Shown: positions 26,003-35,051, numbered from the stretch's first letter. The stretch: DNA of 64,000 bases from an uncultured Planococcus sp. (GCA_947502505.1 CANNAE010000006.1:124001-188000); one strand, 5' to 3'. Notes: generated from the sequence alone by a model not told the origin. Translations and numbers: made by a program.

Positions 26003-26025
26003 TAGAGCGCTTTGAAGCGCTTACA
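26003..26025 (-). promoter_or_regulatory. cre-like operator upstream of odhAB, within an inverted repeat
   Basis: On the minus strand TGTAAGCGCTTCAA (26012-26025) matches the cre consensus TGWNANCGNTNNCA in 13 of 14 positions. It overlaps an inverted pair of AAGCGCT motifs (AGCGCTTTGAAGCGCT on the plus strand). It lies about 100 bases upstream of the proposed -35. Confidence 0.55.
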
Positions 26026-26068
26026 AGCCTTGAGAGCGGCTGAATTCTGATGTTCTAATGGTAGAAAC

Positions 26069-27715
26069 TCACGCTTCACCATGAAAACAAACGATGCCGC
26101 CGCCTTTTTTCTTGGCTTCGTAAAGCGCGTGGTCGGCTTTTTGGATCAGTTCTTCAAATTCGCCGCCATCATCGGGATATAAGGCACTGCCGATCGAGCA
26201 GGTCGGAGAAAATTGCTGGCCCTCAATCACCCATCCTTCTTTCAAGGTTTCTTGAATGCGTGAGATGATGCGTTCGATTTGATGCCTGCTATTGAAAGCA
26301 GAGATGCCCGGCAGCAGGATAAGGAACTCATCCCCGCCGATGCGCGCCGCCACATCGTGTTTGCGGATGCTGCGTTCGAGGGCGCGTGCAAATTGGTGGA
26401 TGAATTCATCGCCGACTTCATGGCCATGCAGATCATTGATTTCCTTGAACTTGTCGCCATCGATGTATAATACGGCGACTTGATCTCCGGTGCGATTGCT
26501 CTTGGATTCCATTTCACGGAAATGCCTAACCATCATTCGGCGGTTCGGCAAATTCGTCAAGGGGTCATGATACGCCATATGATGCAATTGCTCTTCCATT
26601 TCTTTTCGGTCAGTGATGTCGAATAAAATCGATAAGGTCTGGTAAATCCGGCCTTCGACATCAAACAGCGGAATGATGGTGGCGTCGACCCAAAACGGCT
26701 GGCCGTTCTTCTTCAGGCTGCGCACTTCGCTTCGCCAAATCTCGCCTTTTTTCAAAGCCGACTGAAGATGGGTGAGTTGCTGCTCTGACATAATGGCATG
26801 GCCGATCGACTGGATGTTCACCCCCGTCAATTCATTGCTGTCAAAACCTGTCAGTTTCTTGAAATTATCATTGGCAAATTCAATCATACCGGATCTATCC
26901 CAGATGAGTACAAGGGCTGCGTAATTCAGTGCATCTTTGTAGCTTTCCAGAATATTTTCCGTCCGTTTCAGTTCATGCTTGAGCAATAACTCATTTGTCA
27001 ATTCACGGAACACGACATGAAACGCACGGATGATTCCATTTTCCTTGATCAAGGAATAGCTGGCGGAAAATTTCGCCTCTCGCCCGTCGCTTTTAAGGCG
27101 GCTTAAAAAAATCGAACTCGCTTTATGGGTGCTCCGGCTGTTTTCAAGAAGCAGCTTGCCGGTTTCGAAGAACTTTTGCTTATCCTGCGGAATGTCGTCA
27201 TATTTCTTGCCGAGCCATTCCAAGCGCTCCACGCCAAAGGTCTTTTCGTAAGCGGGATTCATGTCGATGATGGTAAAATCCGCCGCAATCATCAGCATCG
27301 GATCGACCGAATTTTGGACAAGCGATTGATAGAACAAATAATCCTCTTCGATCTTCTTTTGTTCTGTCACATCTCTCGTGATGGCCAGTACGTATTGAAC
27401 GCCTTCGTGGCTAAAAGGAGTCAGTTCGGTTTCCATGGAACTGCCGCTATTGGAAAATAAACCGGAATCCCTGTAAAGATGGCGTACATTGCGCTTGATC
27501 GCGATTCGGTATTGCTTGTGGATCTCGAGCGCCATTTCCCGCGGCATGCACTCTTCTACCGTGCGCCCCGTCAAATCGACGCCGAAAATCTCCCGGCAAA
27601 CCGGATTGACCCACACATAGACAAAGCTATTTCCTTGCTGCCGCATATAATAGACAGGGTCGGTCGCTTTGCCGTACAGCATATCCATTTGCTCTTTCGT
27701 AAAAGGTCCGGACAT
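26069..27715 (-). CDS. PAS-PAS-PAS-GGDEF diguanylate cyclase
   Basis: A predicted cytoplasmic sensor (no membrane segments) that makes cyclic di-GMP. Three PAS-like modules occupy roughly residues 10-120, 125-250 and 265-385, the first two with TRDVTEQKKIEEDY and FRELTN boundaries and the third with ILFDITDRKEMEEQ. The C-terminal GGDEF domain has DPLTNLPNRR, VLYIDGDKFKEINDLHGHEVGDE and an intact active site GGDEF. The inhibitory I-site RxxD (RKHD) is exactly five residues upstream of GGDEF, so product inhibition is likely. There is no EAL domain. The start is uncertain between GTG 27727 and ATG 27715. It lies directly downstream of dapF. Confidence 0.92.
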   Translation of the reverse strand: MSGPFTKEQMDMLYGKATDPVYYMRQQGNSFVYVWVNPVCREIFGVDLTGRTVEECMPREMALEIHKQYRIAIKRNVRHLYRDSGLFSNSGSSMETELTPFSHEGVQYVLAITRDVTEQKKIEEDYLFYQSLVQNSVDPMLMIAADFTIIDMNPAYEKTFGVERLEWLGKKYDDIPQDKQKFFETGKLLLENSRSTHKASSIFLSRLKSDGREAKFSASYSLIKENGIIRAFHVVFRELTNELLLKHELKRTENILESYKDALNYAALVLIWDRSGMIEFANDNFKKLTGFDSNELTGVNIQSIGHAIMSEQQLTHLQSALKKGEIWRSEVRSLKKNGQPFWVDATIIPLFDVEGRIYQTLSILFDITDRKEMEEQLHHMAYHDPLTNLPNRRMMVRHFREMESKSNRTGDQVAVLYIDGDKFKEINDLHGHEVGDEFIHQFARALERSIRKHDVAARIGGDEFLILLPGISAFNSRHQIERIISRIQETLKEGWVIEGQQFSPTCSIGSALYPDDGGEFEELIQKADHALYEAKKKGGGIVCFHGEA

Positions 27716-27733
27716 CGAATCCACCACTTTCTA

Positions 27734-28666
27734 TTATCTCAATTCCACTGTCGCGCCGCTGATTTTCTCAATGAACCGTTCATAAGCAGACTGCTCGCCT
27801 GTCTGTTTCACCAATTCCAGTTGTTCATTTGCATCAAAGTGATAAACTCCGAGATAGGTCGCATTGCCGCTCAGCTTCAATTGATACTCGCCACCTGCGG
27901 ATTTTATCGAACAGTTAACCATACCACCTGGGTTATAAACGGAAACGTCCCCAAAAGGCACGAGCCCTGCAAGACAGCTGACTAAAGCAGATGCAGTCAT
28001 GGCCGTACCGCAGGCATCCGTAAAGCCGACGCCTCTTTCATAAGTCCGAACGAATATGCCTTCTTTTAATGGAGTCACATAGCTTAAATTGACGCCGTCC
28101 GAGAAATACGGATTTTCGCCATTGAAATATGCAGCCCATTTCTCTTGGTGGGATGGGTCTTTTTGCAAGTCCTTGCCGACGATCCCAATCAAATGGGGAT
28201 TCGGCACGGCGACTGCCGTAAACGGAATATCCGCATCAATAAACGGCAGCGCTTGCTGTCGCCATTCTGTATGCGCTTCAAACGCCATCGGCAAATCGGC
28301 AAGCTGGAATGATACCGGTGAAATCTCCACGCCGTACATATTCACGCCAGCGTCGATTTCCGGCTCTTGTTGCACAGCCAAATCCGCTTTCATCGTCTCG
28401 ATTACGGCTTGGTCGATGCCGTCCCGCTCGCAAACAAAGCGCGCCACACAGCGCAAGCCATTTCCGCACATGGAAGCTTCAGAGCCGTCCGTATTGAAGA
28501 CGCGCATTTTTGCATCAGCCCGCTGCGAGGGATTGACCGTCAAGAGCCCGTCGATATCCGGGTCGAGTGACGCCAAACGCTGTGTCAATTGCGGGAAATC
28601 CTCTCGATCGTCTCCTTCATAAAGGAAAAATGTATTCATTGAACCATGTACTTTCAGTAATTCCAT
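27734..28666 (-). CDS. dapF: diaminopimelate epimerase
   Basis: Interconverts LL- and meso-diaminopimelate for lysine and peptidoglycan synthesis by a two-Cys acid-base mechanism. Both catalytic regions are present: MCGNGLRCVARF and TDACGTAMTAS. The N-terminus (LLKVHGSMNTFFLYEGD) is of the KVHGSxNxFFL kind found in Listeria-like DapF rather than the KMHGLGNDF kind, and the length of 310 is longer than the usual 280. It follows murG by 23 bases; the two cell-wall genes are probably cotranscribed. Related histidine-racemase paralogues exist, so DAP specificity is likely but not certain. Confidence 0.86.
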   Translation of the reverse strand: MELLKVHGSMNTFFLYEGDDREDFPQLTQRLASLDPDIDGLLTVNPSQRADAKMRVFNTDGSEASMCGNGLRCVARFVCERDGIDQAVIETMKADLAVQQEPEIDAGVNMYGVEISPVSFQLADLPMAFEAHTEWRQQALPFIDADIPFTAVAVPNPHLIGIVGKDLQKDPSHQEKWAAYFNGENPYFSDGVNLSYVTPLKEGIFVRTYERGVGFTDACGTAMTASALVSCLAGLVPFGDVSVYNPGGMVNCSIKSAGGEYQLKLSGNATYLGVYHFDANEQLELVKQTGEQSAYERFIEKISGATVELR

Positions 28667-28689
28667 AACGACACCTCTTCAGCTCGAAT

Positions 28690-29766
28690 TTATTTTGCGT
28701 GGGCAGCTACCAATTTCGCCATTTCGTAGGCGGTTTTCGGCGGTTCTGCTTCTGTCATGGCGTGGATCAATTGCTCTTCTTCAGCTACTAGGCGTTCAAT
28801 CGCCTCCATGAAGCTTTGTGTATTCAATTGTTCTTCTTCAAGCACATGGGCAAAGCCTTGCGCTTCGAACAAATTGGCGTTCAGGATTTGGTCGCCCCGG
28901 CTTTTTTGCTTCGACAAGGGAATCAATAGCATCGGTTTTTTCAATGCAAGAAATTCGAATATCGAATTTGAGCCTGCCCGGGAAACAACTAGGTCCGTCA
29001 AATGCAAAAGATGTGACAATTCATGCGTCACGTATTCAAATTGGCAATACTGCCCGTGGCCTTCAAGGCTTTCATCGATATTGCCTTTTCCGCATAGATG
29101 GATGATGTTGAATTGCTTAGTTAAGGTATCCAGGTTTTCCCGCACTGCCTCATTGATAAGCGCGGATCCCTGGCTACCGCCCATGATCATCAACACTTTA
29201 TGGGTATTGCCAAAACGGCATAATTCCCTGCCGCTCGCAGCGGAACCATCAAGCAGTTCACTGCGGATGACCGAGCCTGTGCAAGTCGATTTCTCTTTCG
29301 GCACATGGGCCATCGTTTCTTTAAAGACCGTAAAGATATGGTCCGCGAAAGGAATTGCCAATTTATTCGCAAGGCCAGGCGTGACATCTGATTCGTGGAT
29401 GATGACCGGCACGCCTGCGAGACGCCCCGCCATCGCGACCGGCACTGAGACGAAGCCGCCTTTTGAAAAGATGGCGGCTGGTTTCACTTTGCGGATGATG
29501 TTCAGCGCTTGCGTCAACCCAGCCCCGACACGGAATGGATCCGTGAAGTTCTTCATCGAGAAGTAACGGCGCAGCTTGCCGCTTGAAATGGCATGATAAG
29601 TGATCTCCGGATGGGAATCCCGGATCAATTCGTTTTCGATTCCTTCTTTGGAACCGATATATTCGACGCGGAACCCGAGATTCTCCAGTTCCGGGAGGAT
29701 TGCTTGATTTAATGAAACGTGGCCGGCTGTCCCGCCGCCCGTTAAAATGATTGTTTTGTTTTCCAT
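28690..29766 (-). CDS. murG: MurG-type glycosyltransferase (UDP-GlcNAc to lipid I)
   Basis: Makes lipid II on the inner face of the membrane. It has the MurG N-terminal glycine motif in a variant form (ILTGGGTAGHVSLN instead of GGTGGHV), the second motif SKGGFVSVPVAMAG, the HESDVTPGLANKL segment, and the C-terminal donor site GGSQGSALINE and SRAGSNSIFEF, with 358 residues. It lies outside a division/cell-wall cluster, next to dapF and divergent from a MATE gene. The GGGTAGHV variant suggests the second MurG-like lineage seen in some Bacillales, so a separate canonical murG may exist elsewhere. Confidence 0.85.
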   Translation of the reverse strand: MENKTIILTGGGTAGHVSLNQAILPELENLGFRVEYIGSKEGIENELIRDSHPEITYHAISSGKLRRYFSMKNFTDPFRVGAGLTQALNIIRKVKPAAIFSKGGFVSVPVAMAGRLAGVPVIIHESDVTPGLANKLAIPFADHIFTVFKETMAHVPKEKSTCTGSVIRSELLDGSAASGRELCRFGNTHKVLMIMGGSQGSALINEAVRENLDTLTKQFNIIHLCGKGNIDESLEGHGQYCQFEYVTHELSHLLHLTDLVVSRAGSNSIFEFLALKKPMLLIPLSKQKSRGDQILNANLFEAQGFAHVLEEEQLNTQSFMEAIERLVAEEEQLIHAMTEAEPPKTAYEMAKLVAAHAK

Positions 29767-29825
29767 CTGTTTTCCGACTCTCCTACTGTGCGCAATAGTG
29801 TCTTCGTCATTTCGCGCGGTTTGTG

Positions 29826-29834
29826 TGATATACT
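29826..29834 (+). promoter_or_regulatory. extended -10 promoter of the MATE gene
   Basis: TGATATACT (TGn plus TATACT at 29829-29834) lies 41 bases before the proposed start, with no clear -35. Confidence 0.55.
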
Positions 29835-29875
29835 CGTGTTATTTGGTATTGCAAGCGTATTGGGAGGCTATGGAT

Positions 29876-31225
29876 ATGTACGAAACAACAACGACTCAAG
29901 AAAAACTCAAATTATTAATGAAAATCGTCCTGCCGATTCTCATCACCCAAGTCGCTATGTATATGGTGACTTTTTTCGATATTTACATGACCGCCCGCTA
30001 CGGGACTGAAGATCTTGCCGGCGTGTCGATCGGATCCTCTTTTTGGGTTCCAGTTTACATCGGGCTGGCCGGCATCCTCATGTCCATTACTCCAATTGTA
30101 GCACAATTGATGGGGGCCAAGAAAAAAGATGGCGTGAAAGATGCCGTCCAGCAAGGGCTTTATTTAGCGGTGATCCTGGCAGCCATCGTCTTTTGCTTTT
30201 TCTTCTTCGGCATCGACTGGCTGCTCGGGTTCATGGACTTGGAACCGGCAGTAAACGACGTGGCAAGCCGTTATATTTTTGCCATGAGCCTGGGGCTGGT
30301 GCCGCTGTTTGCCTATAATGCGCTGCGCTCGTATATCGATGCGCTCGGGGCGACGCGCGTGACGATGTTTATTACCTTGATGTCGGCACCAATCAATGTA
30401 TTCTTCAACTATCTGCTGATTTTCGGTAATTTCGGTTTCCCGGAACTCGGGGGCCCGGGTGCCGGTATGGCTTCAGCGATCACGTATTGGCTTGTGTTGG
30501 CGATTGCCGCGTTCATCATCCACACGAATGACCCGTTCAAGTCATTCGGGATCTTCCGGAAGTGGGCTCGCCCTTCCTTGGCCAGATGGAAAGAAATCAC
30601 CGGCATCGGGGTGCCAATCGGCATTTCAATCTTTGCTGAAACGAGCATTTTTTCTGCGGTGACGTTCATGATGTCCGTGTACGGGACGATCACCATCGCC
30701 GCGCATCAGATTGCCTTGAACTTTGCATCGCTTCTTTATATGCTGCCGCTCAGCATTTCGATGGGCGCGACGATACTGGTCGGGTTTGAAGTCGGGGCAA
30801 AACGCGCGTCACACGCCAAGCAATACAGTTGGCTTGGCGTCGGCGCAGCCGTGACGCTCAGTGTCATCTCATCGGCCATCCTGTATTTCCTGCGGGAACC
30901 GATCGCCGAGTTGTACTCCTCCGACCCGGCCGTCATCGGGCTCGCGGTCCAGTTCCTGATATTCGCTGCCTTGTTCCAAGTATCAGACGCCGTCCAAGCG
31001 CCGGTCCAAGGGGCGTTGCGCGGTTATAAAGACGTCAACATCACGTTCATCATGGCGCTCATTTCCTATTGGGTTATCGGGCTGCCAGCAGGCTATCTGT
31101 TCGCCACGTTCACCGAGCTCGGTGCATTCGGCTATTGGGTCGGCCTGATTGCAGGGCTCACTGCAGGCGCCATCACTTTATCGATCCGCCTGTTGATCAT
31201 TCAAAAAAAGCTTGCCGCTCAATGA
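29876..31225 (+). CDS. MATE family efflux transporter
   Basis: A 449-residue multidrug and toxin extrusion antiporter, probably Na+- or H+-coupled. Twelve hydrophobic segments are visible in two homologous halves, the first beginning KIVLPILITQVAMYMVTFFDI and the second WKEITGIGVPIGISIFAE. ATG 29876 is selected because GGGAGG lies eight bases upstream; the longer open frame runs antisense through murG and has no ribosome binding site. The stop codon is inside the terminator stem it shares with the next gene. Confidence 0.9.
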   Translation: MYETTTTQEKLKLLMKIVLPILITQVAMYMVTFFDIYMTARYGTEDLAGVSIGSSFWVPVYIGLAGILMSITPIVAQLMGAKKKDGVKDAVQQGLYLAVILAAIVFCFFFFGIDWLLGFMDLEPAVNDVASRYIFAMSLGLVPLFAYNALRSYIDALGATRVTMFITLMSAPINVFFNYLLIFGNFGFPELGGPGAGMASAITYWLVLAIAAFIIHTNDPFKSFGIFRKWARPSLARWKEITGIGVPIGISIFAETSIFSAVTFMMSVYGTITIAAHQIALNFASLLYMLPLSISMGATILVGFEVGAKRASHAKQYSWLGVGAAVTLSVISSAILYFLREPIAELYSSDPAVIGLAVQFLIFAALFQVSDAVQAPVQGALRGYKDVNITFIMALISYWVIGLPAGYLFATFTELGAFGYWVGLIAGLTAGAITLSIRLLIIQKKLAAQ

Positions 31226-31239
31226 GTGGCAAGCTTTTT
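31205..31239. terminator. bidirectional terminator holding both convergent stop codons
   Basis: AAAAAGCTTGCC and its complement form a long stem from 31205 to 31239. The MATE stop (31223-31225) and the stop of the small minus-strand gene (31219-31221) are both in the loop region. Confidence 0.9.
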
Positions 31240-31458
31240 GTATAACTGGAGCAATGCTGTTTGTTCATGTTCCGTAAGACTGGACTGGGCGATGCGTTCG
31301 GTTGCCAATGCCAGCTTTTCTTCCACCGATTTACGGACGCGCGGATGGGTCAGTTCGTCGTTGAGTTCGACAAGTATGCTGTTCTCCAATTCCTCTTGCG
31401 TCGTAATGCGCTGTATGCCTTGACGGTCCGGCCATAAACGTTTGTACGCTTCGATCAT
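31219..31458 (-). CDS. hypothetical protein cotranslated with the COG0523 GTPase
   Basis: A 79-residue predicted all-helical, charged protein (MIEAYKRLWPDRQG start, ERIAQSSLTEHEQTALLQLYKK end). It has no recognised motif and no metal-binding Cys or His cluster. Its ATG overlaps the stop of the GTPase gene in an ATGA junction, so translation is coupled and it may be a partner of that metal-chaperone GTPase. Confidence 0.7.
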   Translation of the reverse strand: MIEAYKRLWPDRQGIQRITTQEELENSILVELNDELTHPRVRKSVEEKLALATERIAQSSLTEHEQTALLQLYKKLATH

Positions 31459-32336
31459 GGCATAGCCAACTCGTCTAAGTTTTCACCGATCAGCACAATC
31501 TGGTTGCGCAGCTTCAAGTATTCCGGCAGCCATTGCACCATGCCGTACGCATACTGGAAAGAATGCGGATAACTATGGCCCGCTAGCGTGACATAGCCTT
31601 TGATTCGGTAAACCGTATCCGGCAAGGTACGCAGCCAGTCTTCAAAAGCTTCGCGCTCGATCGGCTGATCAAATGCAACGATCTTCGTCTGCAGATTCAA
31701 TTTCGACACGGGTGCTTGTTCGACCGGCCCGCGTTCTGCAGGGCTGATGGATTCGAGCAATTGCAGCGGCACTTTGGCATGGACCGTCTGGACGATGCGC
31801 GCTGTCGGATTGATTTGCTGAATTTCGAAAATGGCCTGGCTTTGTTCCGATTCGCTCAGCAAATCCGTTTTGTTCGCCAGCAGTAAATCGGCATGGCGAA
31901 TCTGTTCGATAAACAGCGAGCGGATTTGCGGAGACAACTGCTGGCGCTCCAAAAATCGCTTGCTGTCTGCGACGGTGACAATGCCGCGGAAGTTTAGGCG
32001 CTCTGCAAACAGCGGCGAGAAGATCGCATCGAGCGCTTCGACGGGATGCGCAGCCCCTGTCGTTTCAATCAATAAGACATCGAACTCTGATTCCGCAAGC
32101 AAAGATTGAATCTGCGCTTCTGATTTTTCCGAACCACTGCAGCAAATGCAGCCATCCAGGATTTCCTTCAGCGGCACGCCGTCCCCGACTTCTTCTGAAT
32201 CAAAATTCATCGAACCCAGTTCATTCATGAAGATTGCCGGTTTCAAGCCTTTTTCTTTAAATTCCATAATCATTTTCTTCAGCAAAGTCGTTTTCCCGCT
32301 GCCGAGAAACCCGCTGAACAAATACACATCAACCAT
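31455..32336 (-). CDS. CobW/COG0523-family metal-chaperone GTPase
   Basis: A 293-residue G3E-family P-loop GTPase. Walker A is GFLGSGKTTLL, the family's metal-binding CxCC motif is GCICCSGS near residue 64, Walker B lies in LIETTGAAHPVE and the guanine-specificity motif is NKTD. The C-terminal CobW_C domain is present in short form. COG0523 proteins deliver Zn or other metals to client enzymes and are often induced by zinc starvation; I see no Zur box here. AAGGATG precedes the start. The client is unknown. Confidence 0.88.
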   Translation of the reverse strand: MVDVYLFSGFLGSGKTTLLKKMIMEFKEKGLKPAIFMNELGSMNFDSEEVGDGVPLKEILDGCICCSGSEKSEAQIQSLLAESEFDVLLIETTGAAHPVEALDAIFSPLFAERLNFRGIVTVADSKRFLERQQLSPQIRSLFIEQIRHADLLLANKTDLLSESEQSQAIFEIQQINPTARIVQTVHAKVPLQLLESISPAERGPVEQAPVSKLNLQTKIVAFDQPIEREAFEDWLRTLPDTVYRIKGYVTLAGHSYPHSFQYAYGMVQWLPEYLKLRNQIVLIGENLDELAMP

Positions 32337-32363
32337 CAACTCATCCTTTCCCTGCTATGAAAG

Positions 32364-32390
32364 AAAAGGCCCGCCGGAAGCGGGCCTTTT
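32364..32390 (-). terminator. terminator after the CtpA protease gene
   Basis: An 11-bp perfect stem (32364-32374 with 32380-32390) with a 5-base loop lies between the protease stop and the GTPase start on the minus strand. Confidence 0.88.
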
Positions 32391-32398
32391 CAATGTAC

Positions 32399-33958
32399 TT
32401 ATTCTTCTGAATCAGCTTCTTCTGTGTCGGCCTCTTCTGAGTCAGCTTCTTCATCAGCCGGTTCTTCAGTTGCCAAGCCAGCTTGCTCCATTACGATATT
32501 TGTTGCTTCTTGGAGCTGTGGATCTTCTGTATTGATCTTTTCACGCAATTGGTCCATGACCGCATACATGCTTTCTTCATTCAACACGCCATCCGCTTCC
32601 AGGTCATTTTCTTCCTGGAATTTCGTAACAGCCTGTTCCATGTCTTCTTCAAAAACGCCATCGATTTCCCCAACTTCATAACCGAGGGCATCCAGCATTT
32701 TCTCTGCTGTCTGCACTTGTTCGGAAATGCTGCCGTCCTTCAGTTCGACAGAAGTGTCAAGGAATGGCAGCGAAGCATATTCCGGATATGGAACCACTTC
32801 ATCCGGCTCAATGCCTTCTTCGTGAATCCAATTGCCATCCGGCGTCAGCCATTTCGCAGTCGTGAACTTCAAATTGGAACCATCAGAAAGGTCATTAGCC
32901 GTTTGGACTGTCCCTTTTCCGAAAGTTTTTTCGCCAACCAATGTTACGCCAGCGGATTCGCTCATCGCCCCTGCCAAAATCTCAGAAGCCGATGCACTGC
33001 CGCCGTCGATCAACAAGGTGACCGGTACTTCGAGCTTGTCTACTCCTGTTGCCAAATACACTTCCGGCTCTTCGCCTTTTGCCTGCACTTCGAACATTTC
33101 CTTGCCTTCTTCAATGAATAGGTTGGAAATATCAAGCGCGGTGTTCAGCAAGCCGCCTGGGTTCTGGCGCACATCGAGCACTGCCGCTTCCATGCCTTGT
33201 TCTTCCATATCGGCAATGGCTTGCTGCAATTCGTCGTATGTGTTTTCAGAGAAACTTGTAATATTGATATGGGCAACTTGGTCATTGACCATTTCTGCAT
33301 ACACCGTTTCGATCGGAATCTCGTCGCGGACGATAGTGATGTCGATCGGGTCTGCATTTTCGCCGCGCTGGATCGTCAAGGTCACTTCTGTCCCTTTTTC
33401 ACCACGGATCAACATGACCGCTTCGGTAGTTGAGAAGCCTTGGATGCTTTCGCCATCAACTTCCAAAATTTGGTCATTCGGCAGAACACCTGCTTTTTCC
33501 GCCGGTGAGTTCTTGATCGGTGAAACGACGGTTACATAGCCATTGCGTTCTTGAACTTCTGCGCCGATGCCTTCAAAGCTGGAAGAAATGCCTTCCATGA
33601 ACTGCGCAGCTTCATTTTCATCCATATAATCGGAGTACGGGTCGCCCAGTGCATCCACCATGCCGTTGATGGCACCGTTGATCAAGGCTTCCTCCTCCAC
33701 ATCTTCGAAATACTGTGCTTCTATTTGATCGTAAGCTGAATATAGTTTTTGGAATTCCTGGCGTTCAGGACTATTTACTTCCACTGCCTTGTCTTCCCCA
33801 AAAGTCAAAGCGAAAACGGTGATGCCCACCGTCGCGATAATCAGGGTAAAGACGAGCATGATGAAATAGAAGGTCTTCATTCGAATAAAATGCGGCTTTG
33901 GTTCTTCTGCCGCCGGCGCTTCGGGTTGCTGTTCTTCGCCCGGTCGCTTGTCGTCCAT
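32399..33958 (-). CDS. S41 family carboxy-terminal processing protease with peptidoglycan-binding domain
   Basis: A membrane-anchored serine protease of the CtpA/CtpB type, 519 residues. Order: acidic Pro-rich cytosolic N-terminus, membrane segment FYFIMLVFTLIIATVGITVF (30-49), a helical region, a PDZ domain (about 120-200), the S41 catalytic domain with Ser323 in GGSASASEI and Lys348 and Gln352 in GKGTVQ, then a PG_binding_1-like domain (415-472). It ends in a very acidic Glu/Ala/Asp tail (500-519) with a repeated EEADSEE/EEADTEE unit. ATG 33958 has AAAGTGGTG upstream; an earlier ATG is possible. Members process extracytoplasmic proteins. Confidence 0.92.
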   Translation of the reverse strand: MDDKRPGEEQQPEAPAAEEPKPHFIRMKTFYFIMLVFTLIIATVGITVFALTFGEDKAVEVNSPERQEFQKLYSAYDQIEAQYFEDVEEEALINGAINGMVDALGDPYSDYMDENEAAQFMEGISSSFEGIGAEVQERNGYVTVVSPIKNSPAEKAGVLPNDQILEVDGESIQGFSTTEAVMLIRGEKGTEVTLTIQRGENADPIDITIVRDEIPIETVYAEMVNDQVAHINITSFSENTYDELQQAIADMEEQGMEAAVLDVRQNPGGLLNTALDISNLFIEEGKEMFEVQAKGEEPEVYLATGVDKLEVPVTLLIDGGSASASEILAGAMSESAGVTLVGEKTFGKGTVQTANDLSDGSNLKFTTAKWLTPDGNWIHEEGIEPDEVVPYPEYASLPFLDTSVELKDGSISEQVQTAEKMLDALGYEVGEIDGVFEEDMEQAVTKFQEENDLEADGVLNEESMYAVMDQLREKINTEDPQLQEATNIVMEQAGLATEEPADEEADSEEADTEEADSEE

Positions 33959-34030
33959 ATGTTTCACCACTTTCTTCATTCACCTGACAGCAAGTTCCAA
34001 AGTTCAACTGGAACTTGGCGGGGTTAAAAG

Positions 34031-34057
34031 AAAAAGACTGCCTCGACAGTCTTTTTT
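34031..34057 (-). terminator. terminator after deoD
   Basis: AAAAAGACTG pairs with CAGTCTTTTT around a 6-base loop; on the minus strand it follows the deoD stop at 34062. Confidence 0.88.
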
Positions 34058-34061
34058 CCTG

Positions 34062-34766
34062 TTAGTCTTGGATCGCTGCGTCCAATGCCACAACAATCAT
34101 ATCGTTGAATGTTGTTTGGCGTTCTTCTGCAGATGTTACTTCACCAGTCAAAAGATGGTCGCTGACTGTCAAAATCGAGAGCGCTTTGCGGCCGAATTTC
34201 GCTGCCAGCGTGTACAATGCGGATGATTCCATTTCCAAACCAAGAATTCCGTATTGTGCCCATTTTTCATGTTCTGCATGTTCGTTGTAGAACACATCTT
34301 CAGTGAATACATTCCCGACGCGCAAGTTCAAGCCTTTTTCCTGCCCGGCTGCATAAGCTTTTTGCAAGAGGCCGAAGTCGGCGATCGGTGCATACGTGAT
34401 GCCGTTGAAAATGATATCGTTCATTTTCGAATCCGTCGAAGCTGCTTGTGCAAGGATAACGTCACGCACTTTAACGTCTTTGTGGATCGAGCCGCAAGTT
34501 CCGACGCGGATCAATTTCTGCACATCATATTCTTGCATCAATTCTGTGACATAGATCGAAATCGACGGGACACCCATGCCCGTTCCTTGAACGGAAATGC
34601 GTTTGCCTTTGTATGTACCCGTGTAGCCGAACATATTGCGGACTTCGTTATACAATGTCACGTCTTCAAGGAACGTTTCCGCGATATACTTCGCGCGAAG
34701 CGGGTCTCCAGGAAGCAGGATTGTATCGGCGATATCGCCTTTTTTTGCATTAATGTGGACACTCAT
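34062..34766 (-). CDS. deoD: purine-nucleoside phosphorylase, DeoD type
   Basis: Phosphorolysis of purine (deoxy)nucleosides in salvage. A 234-residue trimeric/hexameric bacterial type enzyme with [40 protein letters not shown], and the active-site [10 protein letters not shown] and [10 protein letters not shown] motifs. The second of two adjacent ATG codons (34766) has better spacing from GAGG. It is a single gene here, not in a deo operon. Confidence 0.95.
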   Translation of the reverse strand: MSVHINAKKGDIADTILLPGDPLRAKYIAETFLEDVTLYNEVRNMFGYTGTYKGKRISVQGTGMGVPSISIYVTELMQEYDVQKLIRVGTCGSIHKDVKVRDVILAQAASTDSKMNDIIFNGITYAPIADFGLLQKAYAAGQEKGLNLRVGNVFTEDVFYNEHAEHEKWAQYGILGLEMESSALYTLAAKFGRKALSILTVSDHLLTGEVTSAEERQTTFNDMIVVALDAAIQD

Positions 34767-34835
34767 CATAAAACCTCACTTTATTTTAGTCGATTTAATC
34801 ATACTGTTTTTTTTCGCCGAGTGCAATGAAGAGCC

Positions 34836-35051
34836 TCAACCTGCCTCGTATTCTTCCCACATCCGGTCGAATGTGGAAGCCTGGAGGACAGGATGTGCCT
34901 TCTCTTCGACATATTGGGAGATTTCCTGGAAATCCGTGCTCGTTTTCGGGAAGCTGTGATCCAAAAACATCGCCTCGGCAAATAGGGAATATTCATCCTG
35001 GACAAGCTTGCCGCGGTATTTCAAGGCAAATTGATAAAACGAGCGTTCCAT
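34836..35051 (-). CDS. yozE: YozE family protein (UPF0346)
   Basis: A 71-residue small acidic helical protein starting MERSFYQFALKYRGK and containing AEAMFLDHSFPKTSTDF, matching the YozE SAM-like fold family of unknown function in Bacillales. AAGGAGG precedes the ATG. A terminator-like hairpin lies only about 20 bases upstream (35072-35097), so this gene may have separate or readthrough transcription. Confidence 0.85.
   Translation of the reverse strand: MERSFYQFALKYRGKLVQDEYSLFAEAMFLDHSFPKTSTDFQEISQYVEEKAHPVLQASTFDRMWEEYEAG

Noticed and set aside
29747..29875. Longer N-terminus of the MATE protein
   Set aside because: It would overlap the start of divergent murG and contain the extended -10 promoter; GGGAGG fits ATG 29876.
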